Shown: piece by piece, positions 1 through 11,661 of the stretch
Layout of the letters: every line of letters begins with the position of its first letter
Position numbering within the stretch: the first letter of the stretch is position 1
Assembly: GCF_000715075.1 (NCBI RefSeq)
Contig: NC_134081.1
Span: forward strand, 109,790,108-109,854,107
Reading direction: 5' to 3'
DNA length: 64,000 bases
DNA from: Nicotiana tabacum
Lineage: Eukaryota; Streptophyta; Magnoliopsida; Solanales; Solanaceae
The notes under the pieces: model-generated
Told to the model about the DNA's origin: nothing
Seen by the model: only the letters and a program-made list of their open reading frames with translations
Databases searched by the model: none
Position numbers and translations under genes: made by a program

Positions 1-376
1 AACTATCACTACTTCGTATGACCTGTGATTCAAGAATTACAACAGAGAAGAATAAAAATGTTATGAAATGTTGGAGAGAGAATATCTACTATAGAAAGAA
101 GAGGAAATTTGCACTGAAGAAAAAAGGTGAACGGAAAAAGAATCGAAGTGGAAGCCAGATGTCCATAAAGTGACTGTGCAATGCACGTGTTCATATGAGA
201 AGAAAAAGAAAATGAATAAGCAATAAATTAGGTCCACGTGTGATAAAAGAGGCTCATCAATATTGTACAATTTACTTTGCTCTTGGTACAACTATCTAGT
301 GCATTGTTCGTCTTTGTCTTTTCATTTATATATAAGTAAGTAAAAAGTAAAATGTGGGTAAAAAGCTGTACAGTTA
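1..376. other. AT-rich intergenic sequence
   Basis: No convincing coding region, RNA gene or repeat structure is visible here. Short minus-strand open frames lack any recognisable motif. The last 8 bases (369-376) are the left copy of the target duplication of the adjoining MITE. Confidence 0.6.
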
Positions 377-758
377 GTGGTGGTGGCAAGATGACTAAAA
401 GATAACAGTTATCCACTCATATTATCTATTAAAAAATGGATTGCATAATTAATGAACTTTTTAAAAATGGATCAAATATGAATAAGAATTATATTATCCA
501 CTTATAAAATGTATAACTAATGGATTAACTTTTATATTTATAAAACCTCAATTGGGGTTGCTCAAATTTGGGAGACGAGGAATTCTCCCAAAAGTGATCA
601 TATTCAAGAAGCCATGGATAATATGGATATCCATAATTCCATATTATCAGCCCGTTAACTTATTTTTTATCCGTATTAAATATGGATCGGGTTGAATAGT
701 TTATCCATTTTTACATTACCCATTTTCTACCTGCCCATATCCGACTTGCCACCCCTAT
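377..758. mobile_element. hAT-type MITE with 8-bp target duplication
   Basis: The 382-bp non-coding unit is flanked by a perfect 8-bp direct repeat, gtacagtt, at 369-376 and 759-766. Its ends are imperfect inverted repeats: agtggtggtggcaag on the left, and cttgccacccctat on the right, which reads ataggggtggcaag in reverse complement. An 8-bp duplication with TAGGGGTGGCAA-like termini is the signature of the hAT superfamily. The interior is AT-rich, rich in 'tatccat/atggata' words in both orientations, and has no transposase, so it is non-autonomous. Superfamily is by inference from ends and duplication length. Confidence 0.8.
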
Positions 759-764
759 GTACAG

Positions 765-821
765 TTATACCAATTTATAAGATCATAACAATTAAGATAA
801 AGGGGAAACAACTATATTCAA
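765..821. repeat. 57-bp sequence duplicated at 37454-37510
   Basis: This stretch aligns without gaps to 37454-37510, with only a few mismatches by eye (both contain ttataccaatttataagatc). At the right edge the two copies diverge sharply. Here the next bases are CTAG followed by a GC-rich hairpin, whereas the other copy continues with ttcttg. That break fits insertion of a Helitron-like element at an A/T site. Confidence 0.65.
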
Positions 822-850
822 CTAGTAAATTAGCTTGCGCTTTGCGCGAT
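822..850 (-). mobile_element. Helitron-like 3' terminus (minus strand)
   Basis: Read on the minus strand, a short GC hairpin (stem gcgc at 837-840 and 844-847, loop ttt) is followed about a dozen bases later by CTAG at 822-825, then host T. Plant Helitron 3' ends have this form: hairpin, spacer, CTRR, insertion between A and T. The opposite (TC) end was not located with confidence. 851-1016 is otherwise featureless AT-rich sequence. Confidence 0.45.
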
Positions 851-1016
851 CTTAAAGAAATTTAAAATAAGATTAAATAATAGTATCATGTAAAAGATAG
901 TAAATCTTTACTAACCAATTATTTATTCATAATCTTACCATGAACTATTATAATGGATAAACAACCTACTACAACTGGTAAAATTGCATTAACAGTTCAA
1001 TCGATATCAAGGCTAT

Positions 1017-1272
1017 TGTAATATAGCATGTGTCATGCATGTGATCAGTTAGTTAGGCTGTTAGGAGTAGTTGAAGTTGTTAATATAAGTTAAGGGTAGA
1101 TTAGTCATTTTGCATTCATTAATCTTCTTCTTCTTTAGTTCTTTGTATATAACGATGCTGAAGATCAATAGAACGGAGGCTTGATCATTCTCTCAATTAA
1201 CCGACTCTCTCTCAAAATTACTTCTAAAACCGTCCTCAATTGAAGCCCTTGGTTAATCCTTGCATTTTAGCA
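1017..1272 (+). repeat. copia-1 5' LTR
   Basis: The 256-bp LTR starts TGTAATATAG, ends ...TTTTAGCA and is followed immediately by the primer binding site. A TATA-like tatataa lies at 1146-1152, about where an LTR promoter is expected. No 3' partner is in the window, so the left edge is a best estimate. Confidence 0.65.
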
Positions 1273-1284
1273 TGGTATCAGAGC
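1273..1284 (+). other. copia-1 primer binding site (tRNA-iMet type)
   Basis: TGGTATCAGAGC directly abuts the LTR. This is the standard plant copia PBS, complementary to the 3' end of initiator methionine tRNA, which primes minus-strand DNA synthesis. Confidence 0.9.
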
Positions 1285-1382
1285 AGCGTGCCTGGATTGC
1301 ATCGTGCTAGATCTTTGATTTCTCCTCCCACATTTCTATCACCGATTAATCGAAATTTGTTGAAGATCGTCAAAATTTATCA

Positions 1383-2400
1383 ATGTCAGAGACTGATTCG
1401 TCAATGTCGGAGATGGCAGCAATTGACCACAATCATCCGCTATATATTAGACTTTCTGATACTCCTAGCTTAGTCGTGGTACCTGTGAAGCTCACAAGCT
1501 CGGAGAATTACGGGCTATGGAGTAGGTTGATGAGGATTGCACTTATGGAGAAGAAGAAATTAGGTTTTGTCACTGGTAGTTGCAGCAGGAGTGCGTATGA
1601 AGGAGAACTGCTAGAGTAGTGGGAGACTTGCAACACCATTGTTCTCTTATGGATTATGAACAATGTGGCACCAAAACTTATAGGTGGAGTCATGTATGCA
1701 TCTGATGCACACCTCGTGTGGGAATATTTACGAGAAAGGTTCAATAAGGTAAATCGTGTTAGGATCTTTCAATTACATAGTGAAATTGCCACATTATCTC
1801 AAGGAACTAGCACTGTTTCAGTGTATTTTTCAAAATTAAAGGAGTTATGGCATGAGTATGATGTTTTGGTTCCATTTCCTAATTGCTGTGAGAAATCAAA
1901 AGATCATGCAGAAAATTTGCATCAACAAAGAGTTATGCAATTCTTGTCTGGTTTGAATGAGTCATATGATCAAGCTAGAAGGTAAATCCTTATGAAAATA
2001 AATGCACCTAGCCTAAATCAAGCTTATGCCATGATTATTCAAGATGAAAGCCAACATAAAATAGAAGTGAATGCTGTAACTACTGATAAAATAGAGCCAT
2101 TAGCTATGCAAGCAGGAAGACGAAGAGGAAGGAGACAATATCTTCAGTGTGAATTCTGTCATCTAAAGGGACATACTAAGAAAAATTGTTACAAGATCAT
2201 CGACTACCCTGTTGATTTTGTTCCAAAAAGGAGATATGGTGAAGGAGTAAGGACTCAAGGTGATTGACAGCAGAGTCCTGACACTGGGAATCAGAATGGT
2301 TGGAATGGCACCAATACTGGTAAACCTGGATGGAATAATCCTAATGCTGGCAAGCATGGTGGCAATGGTGTTGGTAAACCAGGTGGTTGGAGAAGAGAAC
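1383..2400 (+). pseudogene. gag: copia-1 gag (nucleocapsid) region
   Basis: One reading frame runs from ATG 1383 through the gag region, broken by stops at 1617, 1984 and 2265. It encodes the copia capsid-type domain (residues like NYGLWSRLMRIAL near 1505-1545, and YLRERFNKVNRVRIFQLHSE near 1726-1785). A CCHC zinc knuckle, CEFCHLKGHTKKNC (C-x2-C-x4-H-x4-C), lies at 2148-2189. The knuckle binds the genomic RNA during packaging into the particle. The stops fit Q-to-stop and W-to-stop transitions. After the knuckle comes a Gly/Asn-rich linker (2268-2400) before the protease. Confidence 0.85.
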
Positions 2401-4212
2401 CTATGGCTATGATCAACAATGCAGATGTAAGTACATCTTCTGTGCAGGATATGGGAGATAGTTCATCTGGAGCTGCTGAGCACAAGGGATATCATTACTT
2501 CACCAAAGACCAATACAATCAAATTTTGAGTCTCTTGAACAAGGAATCTGGGGAGAATCAGTCAAATATGGTAGGTACAGGTGAGGTTAAGTGTTTGATG
2601 AGCAGCTTTACACAGAAATCACAGGAGAAGGAATGGGTTGTAGATTTAGGTGCTACCCATCACATCACTTCTGATTTAGAATTACTAACATATATTAAGT
2701 GTAAAAGGAAAACTGATAGATATAGGGTGCATCTTCCAACTGGAGAACAGGTTGATATTACTCATATTGGTAGTACAATCTTATTAGATAAGAGAAAGAT
2801 TAAAGATGTGCTTTATGTTCCCAATTTCAAGTTTAATTTTCTCTCAGTAGCAAAGCTAACAAAGGAGCTGAAATTTAATGCCAATTTCTTTCTTGATTTG
2901 TGTGTGTTTCAGGATCTTTGGAATGGCAAGGTGAAGGGGATAGGTAAAGAAAGAGGAGGATTATATGTGCTTAGAGGACCGGCTAGCAGAATAAAGGCAC
3001 TTAATTCTATAAGCAGGGCAAGCAAAGATTCAGGTAAAGTATGGCACAACATGCTAGGTCACCCATCCTCATCAGTAATGAAACATGTAGTAGGTTTGCA
3101 TAATAAGGACAATAAGATGTCACAGGAGAATTGTTTGATATGTCCACTAGCAACACAGACTATATTGAAGTTTCCATTGAGCAATTCCAGAGCAAAAGTA
3201 GTATTTCATCTTGTACATATGGACCTATGCGGACCCTATAAAATTGCTACATTTGATAAGAAACAATACTTCTTAACAATTGTGGATGATTATTCTAGAT
3301 ATATATGGGTGTTTTTTTTTGCAGCTAAAATCTAAAGTAGTAGTGGCAATAAAATAGTTCATTACCATGGTTCAAAACCAGTTTGGTATTGTAATTAAAA
3401 CGATAAGATCAGATAATGGATCTGAATTCTTTAATGCACAATGTTCAGAGCTATTAACAGGTCTTGGTATAATTCACCAAAGCAGCTGCCCTTATACTCC
3501 ACAGCAGAATGGTATAGTGGAAAGAAGACACAGATGTATACTTGACACTGCAAGAGCTTTGAAATTTCAAGGAGCAATTCCAATCAAATACTGAGGAATG
3601 TGTATTAAGACAGGAGTATACCTGATCAATAGGTTACCATCAAGTGTTCTAGGAGGAAAAACTCCATATGAGCTGTTATATCATAAGAAGGCTAATATTG
3701 CACATTTAAGAGTTATGGGTTGTATATTCTATGCAACAAATTTGGTCAAGACAAATAAGTTTACAGAAAGGTTCAAAGCAGCCATTCTCATGGGATATTT
3801 TGAAACACAAAAGGGTTATATTCTGCTTGATTTAGCCACAAAGTAGTTCTTTATAAGTAGAGATATTATATTCAAAGAATCAGAGTTTCTATTTGCTAAG
3901 AAAGATGGAAGCACTTCATTGGATGCACAGGAATATATAGAGCAAGGAGCACTGCAGTTCTCACCTCTGCACACACAGCCAGGCAGCAGCATATATGATA
4001 GAAATGTATCAACCTCAACAGCAGAAGATATGGGTGTGCAAGACAATAGACATAATGATCTGCAGGAAAACCTACCAGCCCTACAGGAGACAAATACTGA
4101 TGGTATGCAGGAAGTTTCTCAAAATGTGGAGGATATGTGCATTGTTCATGCAGGTACACAAAGTGATGGACATCAAGAAGGTGTAGAAGTTTCAATCAGC
4201 AAGCAGGAAGAT
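2401..4212 (+). pseudogene. pol: copia-1 protease, gag-pre-integrase and integrase
   Basis: Retroviral-type aspartic protease motif WVVDLGATHHI lies near 2632-2664. The usual D-S-G has become D-L-G, so the active site is damaged. Next come the HHCC zinc region (WHNMLGHPSSSVMKH, CLICPLATQT, 3041-3160) and the integrase core with D (HMDLCGPY, ~3216), D (RSDNGSEF, ~3410) and E (GIVERRHR, ~3512). The frame shifts by one base inside a T-run at 3312-3320. Stops follow at 3353, 3592 (W) and 3844 (Q). The reading frame reaches 4212 in a low-complexity Q/E-rich linker between integrase and RT, where the gypsy element entered. The protein would process the polyprotein and insert element DNA in the nucleus. 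Confidence 0.85.
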
Positions 4213-7200
4213 TATTATTATTTTTTCTTCTTTCATTAGTTTTAAGTTAATTGATTATTTTAACGTTAGAAATAGATAATCAATTCAATTCTACAAATTA
4301 GATTGTTTTAGAACTTAACTTAGGTTTTTAATCAATTTTATTAGGATTTAAAAAATTCAAGAAAAAGAAAAAAATGTGAAAGGCTGTGTTTGTTTCCGAA
4401 TTGGGCCAAAACCTTAGCGTTGGCCCAATTTTCCTTTAAACCCAACTCGCCCCAAGCCCAGTCCGTTCCAGCCCTCATTTAACCCAAAACGGCATCGTTT
4501 TAGTAATGCTAATCCCAGCCATTCAACCCATCTCATCCAACGGTTCATAACTCCCCTCTCTAATCCCTTATATCTGTCGGAGACACCCCCCAAACCCCTC
4601 AGACCCCTCTCACTTCTCCATCTCTCTCACTCAATGAAACCCTAGCCTCCCCCAAATCCCTCACCCCCCACCGACTGGCGGTCACCGTCCAAACAGCCCC
4701 AAATCTTCACCCTATAATCCCCACACTTCCCTAATCCCAAATCCCTTACCAGTTTTCCCAAATAATCATCCAAACTCCCCGAATTCCAAATCTAAGAAGT
4801 CAAGAAAACCTAGTTATTTTTCTTTTTCGATTCTTTCCAAACTCGGGTTTGTCTTTCGTTATTACCTACCCCAATCAACTACCTTCAGAGTCGAAGGGTG
4901 ATTTCATGTCGTTGATTGGTCACCTCTGCTTGATTGGCCTCAGACCCTTTCTTCTCCGTTCAAAACCTTAATGGCTCAGGATAGTAGCCCCATAGCTTTG
5001 AGGTATCGCTTGGTATTCGACTCTTCGGCCAAGCTATGGTCGTTATCGTTACAGGCAGCCATTGTTTCTGTCTTTCGAGCATGAACCAGTGCTCATGTGA
5101 CGATATCGCCCCCTGCTCGGATTGTTTGAAGCTAGCAGTGATGTCATTAATGGGTAATAATTCCTTCCGTTCTTTCATGGTCATTTGGCTTAAGTGTATG
5201 ATTTACTCACAGACTGGTGTTTTGGTTGTTTCACATGATATAGCTTAGTTTTAGGTTAATTATCGCATATTTTAGCTTAGTTTCATTTGTACTTAGCTGA
5301 TTTTGCTAAAATTATCATTTGAAATGCCTGCTTAATGATGCATAAGTAATGGACTATTAGCATATCTTTTCATATGTTTAGCATGTTTAGATTAGGCAGG
5401 ATTTAAATTCATTTAATTCTGTGTTAGGTTGCATAACAATTAGTAATTTGCAAGAATTGGGGGACTAAAAGGTATACTAAAATCAGAGAATCTTAGGTAT
5501 TTGGGCAAGAAGTTTCTATAAGGGACTTAAGTGCAATAAAATAAAAGAACTAGGGATAGTTTCAGAATTAAAAGATGCTAAAAAAATAGAAAGGGGGACA
5601 GTTGTCAAAAGAAAATATCTGAAAAGGGACAACTGTCCAATTCAGTTGTAAAAGATGCTCTTTTCCCTAAAATTTAGGGATTGCATTCTGAGAATTATTC
5701 CCTTATCTTTAGGAGCACATGACAGATTTTTCACTCTATATAAAGGATCTCACTCACACATTTTTGGGGGGAATTGGACAAAAAGAAAGGACACACACAG
5801 AATTCACTCTTTATTTTCAATTTCTGCCCTAATTTCATACGGATTTCTCTTCCAAAAGGCAGTCTGTGACTTCATTTTAATATAAAATGAAGATCTAGGA
5901 TCCACCTGAATCTCTGGTTTCTTTTCTATATTATTGGGATTTCCTGGATTTCTGGTTTTGAGGTTTAAGGCTGTTGTCCATTGTTTTCTGCTGCTGCTTT
6001 CTTCCCAGTTTTCAGAGACTTATTTTCTTTCTTCTCTTTCTTTACTACTATTAAGGTATGTGCTTGATAGTTTCAAATAATGTAATTTTTATTTGAATAT
6101 CACATTGTTTTGAAATTTCTATTGTTTGTTAGTTATGTGTATGTTGGATGTTCCTCTGTGTCTGATTGTAAATTTGAGCTTACATTGAAGAAAAAATGGT
6201 TGGATAAATCTTCATACATGTTGGTAGCCTTAGTGATAAAATAATTATCAGTTCTGTACTCTGATTTATGACTGGTGAGGTTTGGTTTGCTGTTGTTGGA
6301 TTCATATCATGTGAAGTTCTGGAAATTTTCTGTTAGATGCTGGCTTAAGAAGTGAGATGTCAGAAGTGTTGGGGATGAGCTTGGAAATCTGACCAGTGCT
6401 TGGCCTGATTTTAAAAGTTTTATCAAGTGAAAGTGGTCATCTATTGTAATTATTGAATCCCAGTTAGTATAGTTACTAATATTGTTCTTGATACAAAGTT
6501 GTAATAACTCATGTCTATTATCAGTGAATGTAGTTATATAGATTCAGTAGATTGATAGTAAATGTTCAAGAAACACAGATTATGGAATGCCATCGCATAG
6601 TAGTTTAGCACGAGTCCCTCTTGCTCGAAATAGCTTCATCATTTGTAGTTTATTAACAATAGGAGACATGAATGCTAGTTTGAGAATGATATTGTATAAG
6701 TGATTCAATTGGAGCTGGTGTTAAACTCGTTTGAAATACTTTTCGTCTGTGTGACTAGTTATGGGCATAACTGGCCTTTGTCTAAGGTTGTAATTAATTG
6801 GACTCTATGGCTACAAGGTCAAGGCTTCAAGAGGAAGCCAGAAAGTGGAAGGCCTAATATGACTGGGCTTCACATGAAAGCCCATCTGGACATCATTCAT
6901 CTTTGCAGTATTTTGCTTAGTGGTTAAGTGACAAACCTTGTTATATATAAAGCTTAGTGCTATTGATTTTCACGTTTAGCCCATGTTTTGCTCATAACCA
7001 ACCTGCGTACAGCCATTCAGTGACTGAAATAATATCAAATTAATCTAATAGAATAACCAATCATACGCTAGTCAACCCCATCACTTAATGAAAGGAAAAA
7101 TCATATAGGAATCCATGAGATGAACTTTATAATATTAGAAGCTTATGCCAAGACTGTTTTGCTTCATATTTCCTTAATTTCCACATTTGTAAACTCTTGG

Positions 7201-7788
7201 CCTTGCGATAATCTTAGACTGGTTTTCGGACAAACAATCTTCAAATATTTTAGTTTGCTTTAGGCGCGCATTTAATCTACTATCGTAATTGTGTACACGT
7301 TCGCGCAACTTTGGCCAACAATCTTAATATTAATAAAGCGGGACTAATTATGTACACGTACGCGTGACCTGATTTTAGCGCACCAAATAAAACGGATTCA
7401 CACTCATGTGATCCATTTCAAAGATAAATTCATAAGCGCCATATCTAAAAGTGGTAAAAGGTAAAAATGAATATAGGTTTTAAAACACGTAATTAAATAA
7501 TTTAATTAAGCCAGGTGTGATTAAAGCGACCATGCTAAAACTATGAAATACGGGAGTGCCTAACATCTTCTCCCGGGTTAACAGAATTCCTTACTCGGTC
7601 TTCTGGTTTTTGCAGACTTTAAACAGAGTCAAATTTTCTCGATTTGGAATTTAAAATAAACCGGTGACTTGGGACACCAAAAATTATCCCAAGTGGTGAC
7701 TCTAAATTAATTTACCTATCCCATTTTGAATAATATCACTTTAATTAAAAAAACTCCCTATCCCCCTCAGGAAAAAGGAGGTATGACA
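4213..7788 (+). repeat. Ogre-like 5' LTR, 5'-truncated
   Basis: It matches 22745-26358 over its whole length and ends in ggtatgaca just before the PBS. It begins within the LTR, at the point matching about 22745, so the first ~280 bp (starting TGTGAGCACGTG in the 3' copy) are absent. It also lacks about 50 bp present at 25830-25880 of the 3' copy. Scattered substitutions separate the two LTRs, denser near the C-rich stretch at 4430-4560 than downstream. No gene lies inside. The open frame at 5655 recurs in the 3' LTR and overlaps the promoter, so it is not counted. Confidence 0.9.
5737..5744 (+). promoter_or_regulatory. LTR promoter TATA box
   Basis: tatataaa sits in a clean TATA context (cactctatataaagga) and is conserved at 24265-24272 in the 3' LTR. 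It implies transcription starts around 5765-5775, giving a U3 of roughly 1.8 kb in the intact 3' LTR and an R-U5 of about 2 kb. Confidence 0.6.
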
Positions 7789-7792
7789 GCTC

Positions 7793-7811
7793 TGGCGACT
7801 CTACTGGGGAC
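7793..7811 (+). other. Ogre-like primer binding site
   Basis: tggcgactctactggggac starts 5 bases after the LTR end. Sequences of this form are the PBS of Ogre-type elements, reported to pair with tRNA-Arg. I did not verify the tRNA. The remainder of the leader to 8996 (about 1.2 kb) has no coding region; it contains motif copy A at 8548-8610. Confidence 0.75.
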
Positions 7812-8547
7812 AAGAACCCAGAACTTCTGGTTCATGGTTCAGAATTCGAGCTTGTAATGTAATATGTATTTGGCTTTATTGTTTGTTGATATTACTGTGA
7901 TTGTGGGCCTAATGTGCTAGTTATCGCTCATTTACCACTTTGATATTATTTGAACTGTATTAAACTGTCTTCTTACGCCTCCCTTCCGAGCCTTCTAAAA
8001 ATATGGTGCACACGTACGCGTGGCCCACTTTTTTGTTAGAGGTCATACCAAATAAAACGAGGATGGATCAGCCACTAGGCCGGGTAGACTTTCGTGCTCC
8101 CGGTACGTCGCTCTCACCTCGGCTCAAGTCGTCCGCTTGGGTAAGCTATATCTAGAACACACCCCCAGGTTTAAACCTAGAATAACATAGCCTTATGTCG
8201 GATCCCTAGTAGGAATGTTTATTTTCATCACGTGCATTTGACTTCGGGGACTCAACACATGGGTTGGGTCCGTCTAGGACAGGTGTACCCGAAATAACGA
8301 CCATCCTAATGTATCTTACCTGCTATGTGTGCATTTATTTATTTCGGCTTATTTGTTGACCGGTTTAGAAAATAAAATAAAAACCAAGAGTGAGGTAGGA
8401 TAGAAAATTCACCCGGTTCGAAAAACTCTGATATTTGAAAATTCCTCAAAACTCTGCCAAAATTTTTGAAAAAAAGATAGAGAAAATGCATTTCAAAAAA
8501 TGAAAGTAAATCAATATCATGCTTTTCCAATTATGTCAAAACTGATC

Positions 8548-8610
8548 GAACTACGCGGGTTTGATTCTCACCGGACGCGAGATACGTAGGCAAACCTCAT
8601 CGGTACCGAA
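8548..8610 (+). repeat. Internal motif copy A (gaactacg ... gatacgtaggcaa)
   Basis: First of four related ~60-bp non-coding segments in this element. It has gaactacg, then ttgattc, then gatacgtaggcaaacc, then cggtaccgaacc. It lies in the leader, about 390 bp before ORF1. Copies B, C and D are at 11251-11315, 19240-19298 and 22286-22352. Confidence 0.75.
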
Positions 8611-8996
8611 CCCAATTTTTCCAACCAAATAAATAAAGTATGTCCATTGGTCAGAAAATAAAACCAGCCCAGCTTCGATTAAGTCCTGCGCCGTTTTTGC
8701 CGGAATAGCCTTAGAATACCTTTAAATATTTGAAGGGCTAGTCTCGCTAAGAACGGACATGTCAGTCAATAAGGCATCACTTTTCCCATAAAGTGCCTTA
8801 CCCCGGCCTCAAAACTTTATTTGAAAGTGGGAAGGGGCCATTATTGCAAAGATGACTATTTTGGCCAACGCTGCACAAATAGCCACCTTCAGGTGATTTC
8901 CCTTTGAAAAATTGAAAATTGATTTTTGCAAAAGAGTCTGCTGGTCTGTCTTTTGAACTAGAGTCAACCCTAACCCTGACCATTCACAGGTACAAA

Positions 8997-11042
8997 ATGA
9001 ACACTGTCCAGAATCCGCCATTAAATATTGTAGAGCAGGCTCCACTGTAGCTTCAAATGTGGTGGTATGACTTGGATAAAGATGGTCAAGACTGGGTAGT
9101 AGAACATTTGGGTGCTCTCACGGATATTATGAAGGTCAAGCCCCGGAATGATCTGATCAAGGCTTTAGTGCCCTTCTGGGATCCCGTTCACAATGTCTTC
9201 CGCTTCTCAGACTTTGAGCTCACTCCTACCCTGGAGGAAATAGCCGGATATACTGGTTTCGGACGGGACTTGAGAAAATAGCACCATATATTCCCAAGTC
9301 CTCCCTCTGTGCGCCGGTTCTTTGATATCTTGAACATCAGTAAACAAATAAGGAAGAACAATGTAAACAATGGATGTTGCTATTTCTATTTCCTGTACTC
9401 CAGGTATGGACATCCAAATAGGTTTGAAACGCATTTAAAGGAGTTGAACAACAAGCAAAGCAAAGATACTTGGAAAATGCATCATCGTTTTGCTTTCATA
9501 GTGGCATTCCTAGGCATCATGGTCTTCCTAAATGAAAAAGGGATGATTGATATCCGCATGGCTAGAATTGCACAAGTCCTAACTGCAAAAGAAGATCACA
9601 CACTTGCTCCACTTATATTGTCGGATATCTATCGGGCATTAACACGGTGTAATTCTAGGGCGACATTCTTTGAAGGTTGCAATATCCTTCTACAAATGTG
9701 GTTAATTGAACATCTTCGCCATCATCCGAAATTTATAAGCTACGGCCCAAGAAAGAGCAACTTCATTGAGAGTTATGAGGAGAGGGTAAAAGATTACAAC
9801 TCTCCAGAAGGAGTTGAAGCTTGGATCGCCCACTTGAGAACTTTAAAGGCGAATCAGATTGAATGGACTTTAGGATGGCTCCCAGTGAGGGAAATCATAC
9901 ACATGACAATCACAAAGAACTATTTGCTATTGATGGACTTGAGAAGTGTCCAACCATATGCACCGCAAAGGGTTCTAAGACAATTGGAAGGATATCAAGT
10001 GGTGCCTGAGGATGAAGATTTGAGTGTCCAAGTTATTGAGCTACACCCCGAAGCCCTAGTTCCCGAGGCTTTAATCCAAAAAATCTGGAATGGTTGACGA
10101 TACTTAAAAGAGGAAACCCAAGTGCCCAATCTTGCAAGAGGAGAAGTAGATCTGGGATATGACTGTGTTAATGATGAGCCAGAGACCGAGCCTGAAAGGC
10201 CCGCCAAAAGGCCTCATATTCAGGCTTTTGATGACAAAGTCCTAGAGCGTTTGGCCTGGGGAGAAAAGGAAAAGAAATATCAAGCCACCATCCATGCCTT
10301 AGAGGAAAAGTTGAGGAGCCTCGCATTTGAGAATGACTTACAGGCACAGGTAACCGAAGGTGAAAAGAGAAAATTGACCCGAGAGAATGAGGCGCTCCGA
10401 GCCCAACTCCGGGACATGAGGATAGCCACCGAAATGCCTATAAGGAACGAAAGAGATGAAAAAATCATCAGTAACTTGAGAATGAAGGTACACGACTATG
10501 CAACTGACTTGATAAAGGCCGAAAACGATTTGCTAAATGCTCAAACAAAGTTGGCCAAAGGAGCAGAAGAACATGCCCACCATTTGAGACAAAAATATGG
10601 CAAAGAAATAACAGTTCTAAAGGAAAATCTGTTTGCCCTTGGGAATGAAATGGTCCAGCAAACCAAAGATTTTAAGACAGAAAAGGAGCACTGCTACGTA
10701 CTAATTGGCCAACTAGAAGAAAGCGTGCAACAGCTACAGGACCAAAACAATACGAGCACACAAGTGTTGGAAGCCCGGGCCTAGCAAATTGGGCGTCTGC
10801 TTCAAGAAAAAGGAGTTATCAGAACCAGGATTAAGGAGATAGCTGACTATGTCATGATGAAATGTCACGAGTGTGAAGACATGACTAGGTCCATGTTTTT
10901 CACTTCTATGATGACCTTCGTCCACCGGGTAATGGATGACTTAGACCGTCTTCAAGAAGACATTGCGCGAAGGCCCGCGCAAAGACCAGCTGATGTCTCG
11001 CAGGCTCCCAGAGTACCAGTGGAGGCTCTCATGTACTTTTGA
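8997..11042 (+). pseudogene. Ogre-like ORF1 (accessory protein, plant-mobile-domain-like plus coiled coil)
   Basis: A single frame runs from ATG 8997 to the stop at 11040, with only point stops at 9048, 9279, 10095 and 10782 and no frameshift, giving about 680 codons. The N-terminal half (about 9057-10090) resembles the plant mobile domain / aminotransferase-like mobile domain proteins: an opening like MWWYDLDKDGQDWVVEHLG, then FELTPTLEEIAGYTGF. The second half (10200-11030) is charged and Glu/Lys/Gln-rich with heptad-like spacing, a probable long coiled coil. ORF1 upstream of gag is characteristic of Ogre elements, and its function is unknown. The start is chosen because it opens the frame after the leader and precedes the first conserved block. 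The PMD assignment is tentative. Confidence 0.8.
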
Positions 11043-11250
11043 CTTTCTAGTTTTTTGAGTCTGTACTTTACTGCTTTCTAGAGTTTTGTTCAAAGCTGTT
11101 TATTTCGAGTCTGTATGTTTTCTTTTGTAGTCGTCAGTACTTTTAAGTCCTTGTAATAGAAAACAATAAAAAAACAAAGATGTGACTTTATCAATGAAAT
11201 ATTGAAAACCCAAAAGATTTTATTTTCTTTCATTTCGTATTTATATCCTT

Positions 11251-11315
11251 GAACTACGTAATGATCTGATTCATGCGGCGTCATGATACGTAGGCAATCC
11301 CTATAGGATTCGATC
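11251..11315 (+). repeat. Internal motif copy B
   Basis: gaactacg, then gatctgattc, then gatacgtaggcaatcc, then ggattcgatc, about 210 bp after the ORF1 stop. A purine tract of A and G runs follows at 11328-11475. The rest of the ORF1-gag spacer (11043-11661) is non-coding. Confidence 0.8.
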
Positions 11316-11661
11316 ATAGTCTTAAAATTAAAAAAAAGAGAAAAAAAAAAGAAAAAAAGAGAAAAAAAAGTTGGAACAAAAAGAAAAGAAAAGAGGGGCC
11401 AAGCAGAAGGAAGAAAAGAGAATGAAAATTAAAGAGCGAAAAACAGGAAAAGGAGAGAGGGAAAGAAAATCAGGATTTGAAATTTGGAAAAAGCTGGGAT
11501 GAAACACACAAGCCGTCACAAAGCATTTAGAAACGTTTAACTGCTCAGGTGCATTGCATCCCCAATATGCGATTCCATATCTGTTAAATGCTTCAAAACT
11601 GACCAAGTTATTATGTGTGCCTGTTAAGTTAAGGTTCTGTTTAGGTGGTAAGTTTGTTGGC

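Noticed and set aside
5655..5885. 76-codon open frame, repeated at 24183-24413
   Set aside because: It is duplicated only because it sits in both LTRs, overlaps the TATA box and transcription start, and has no domain.
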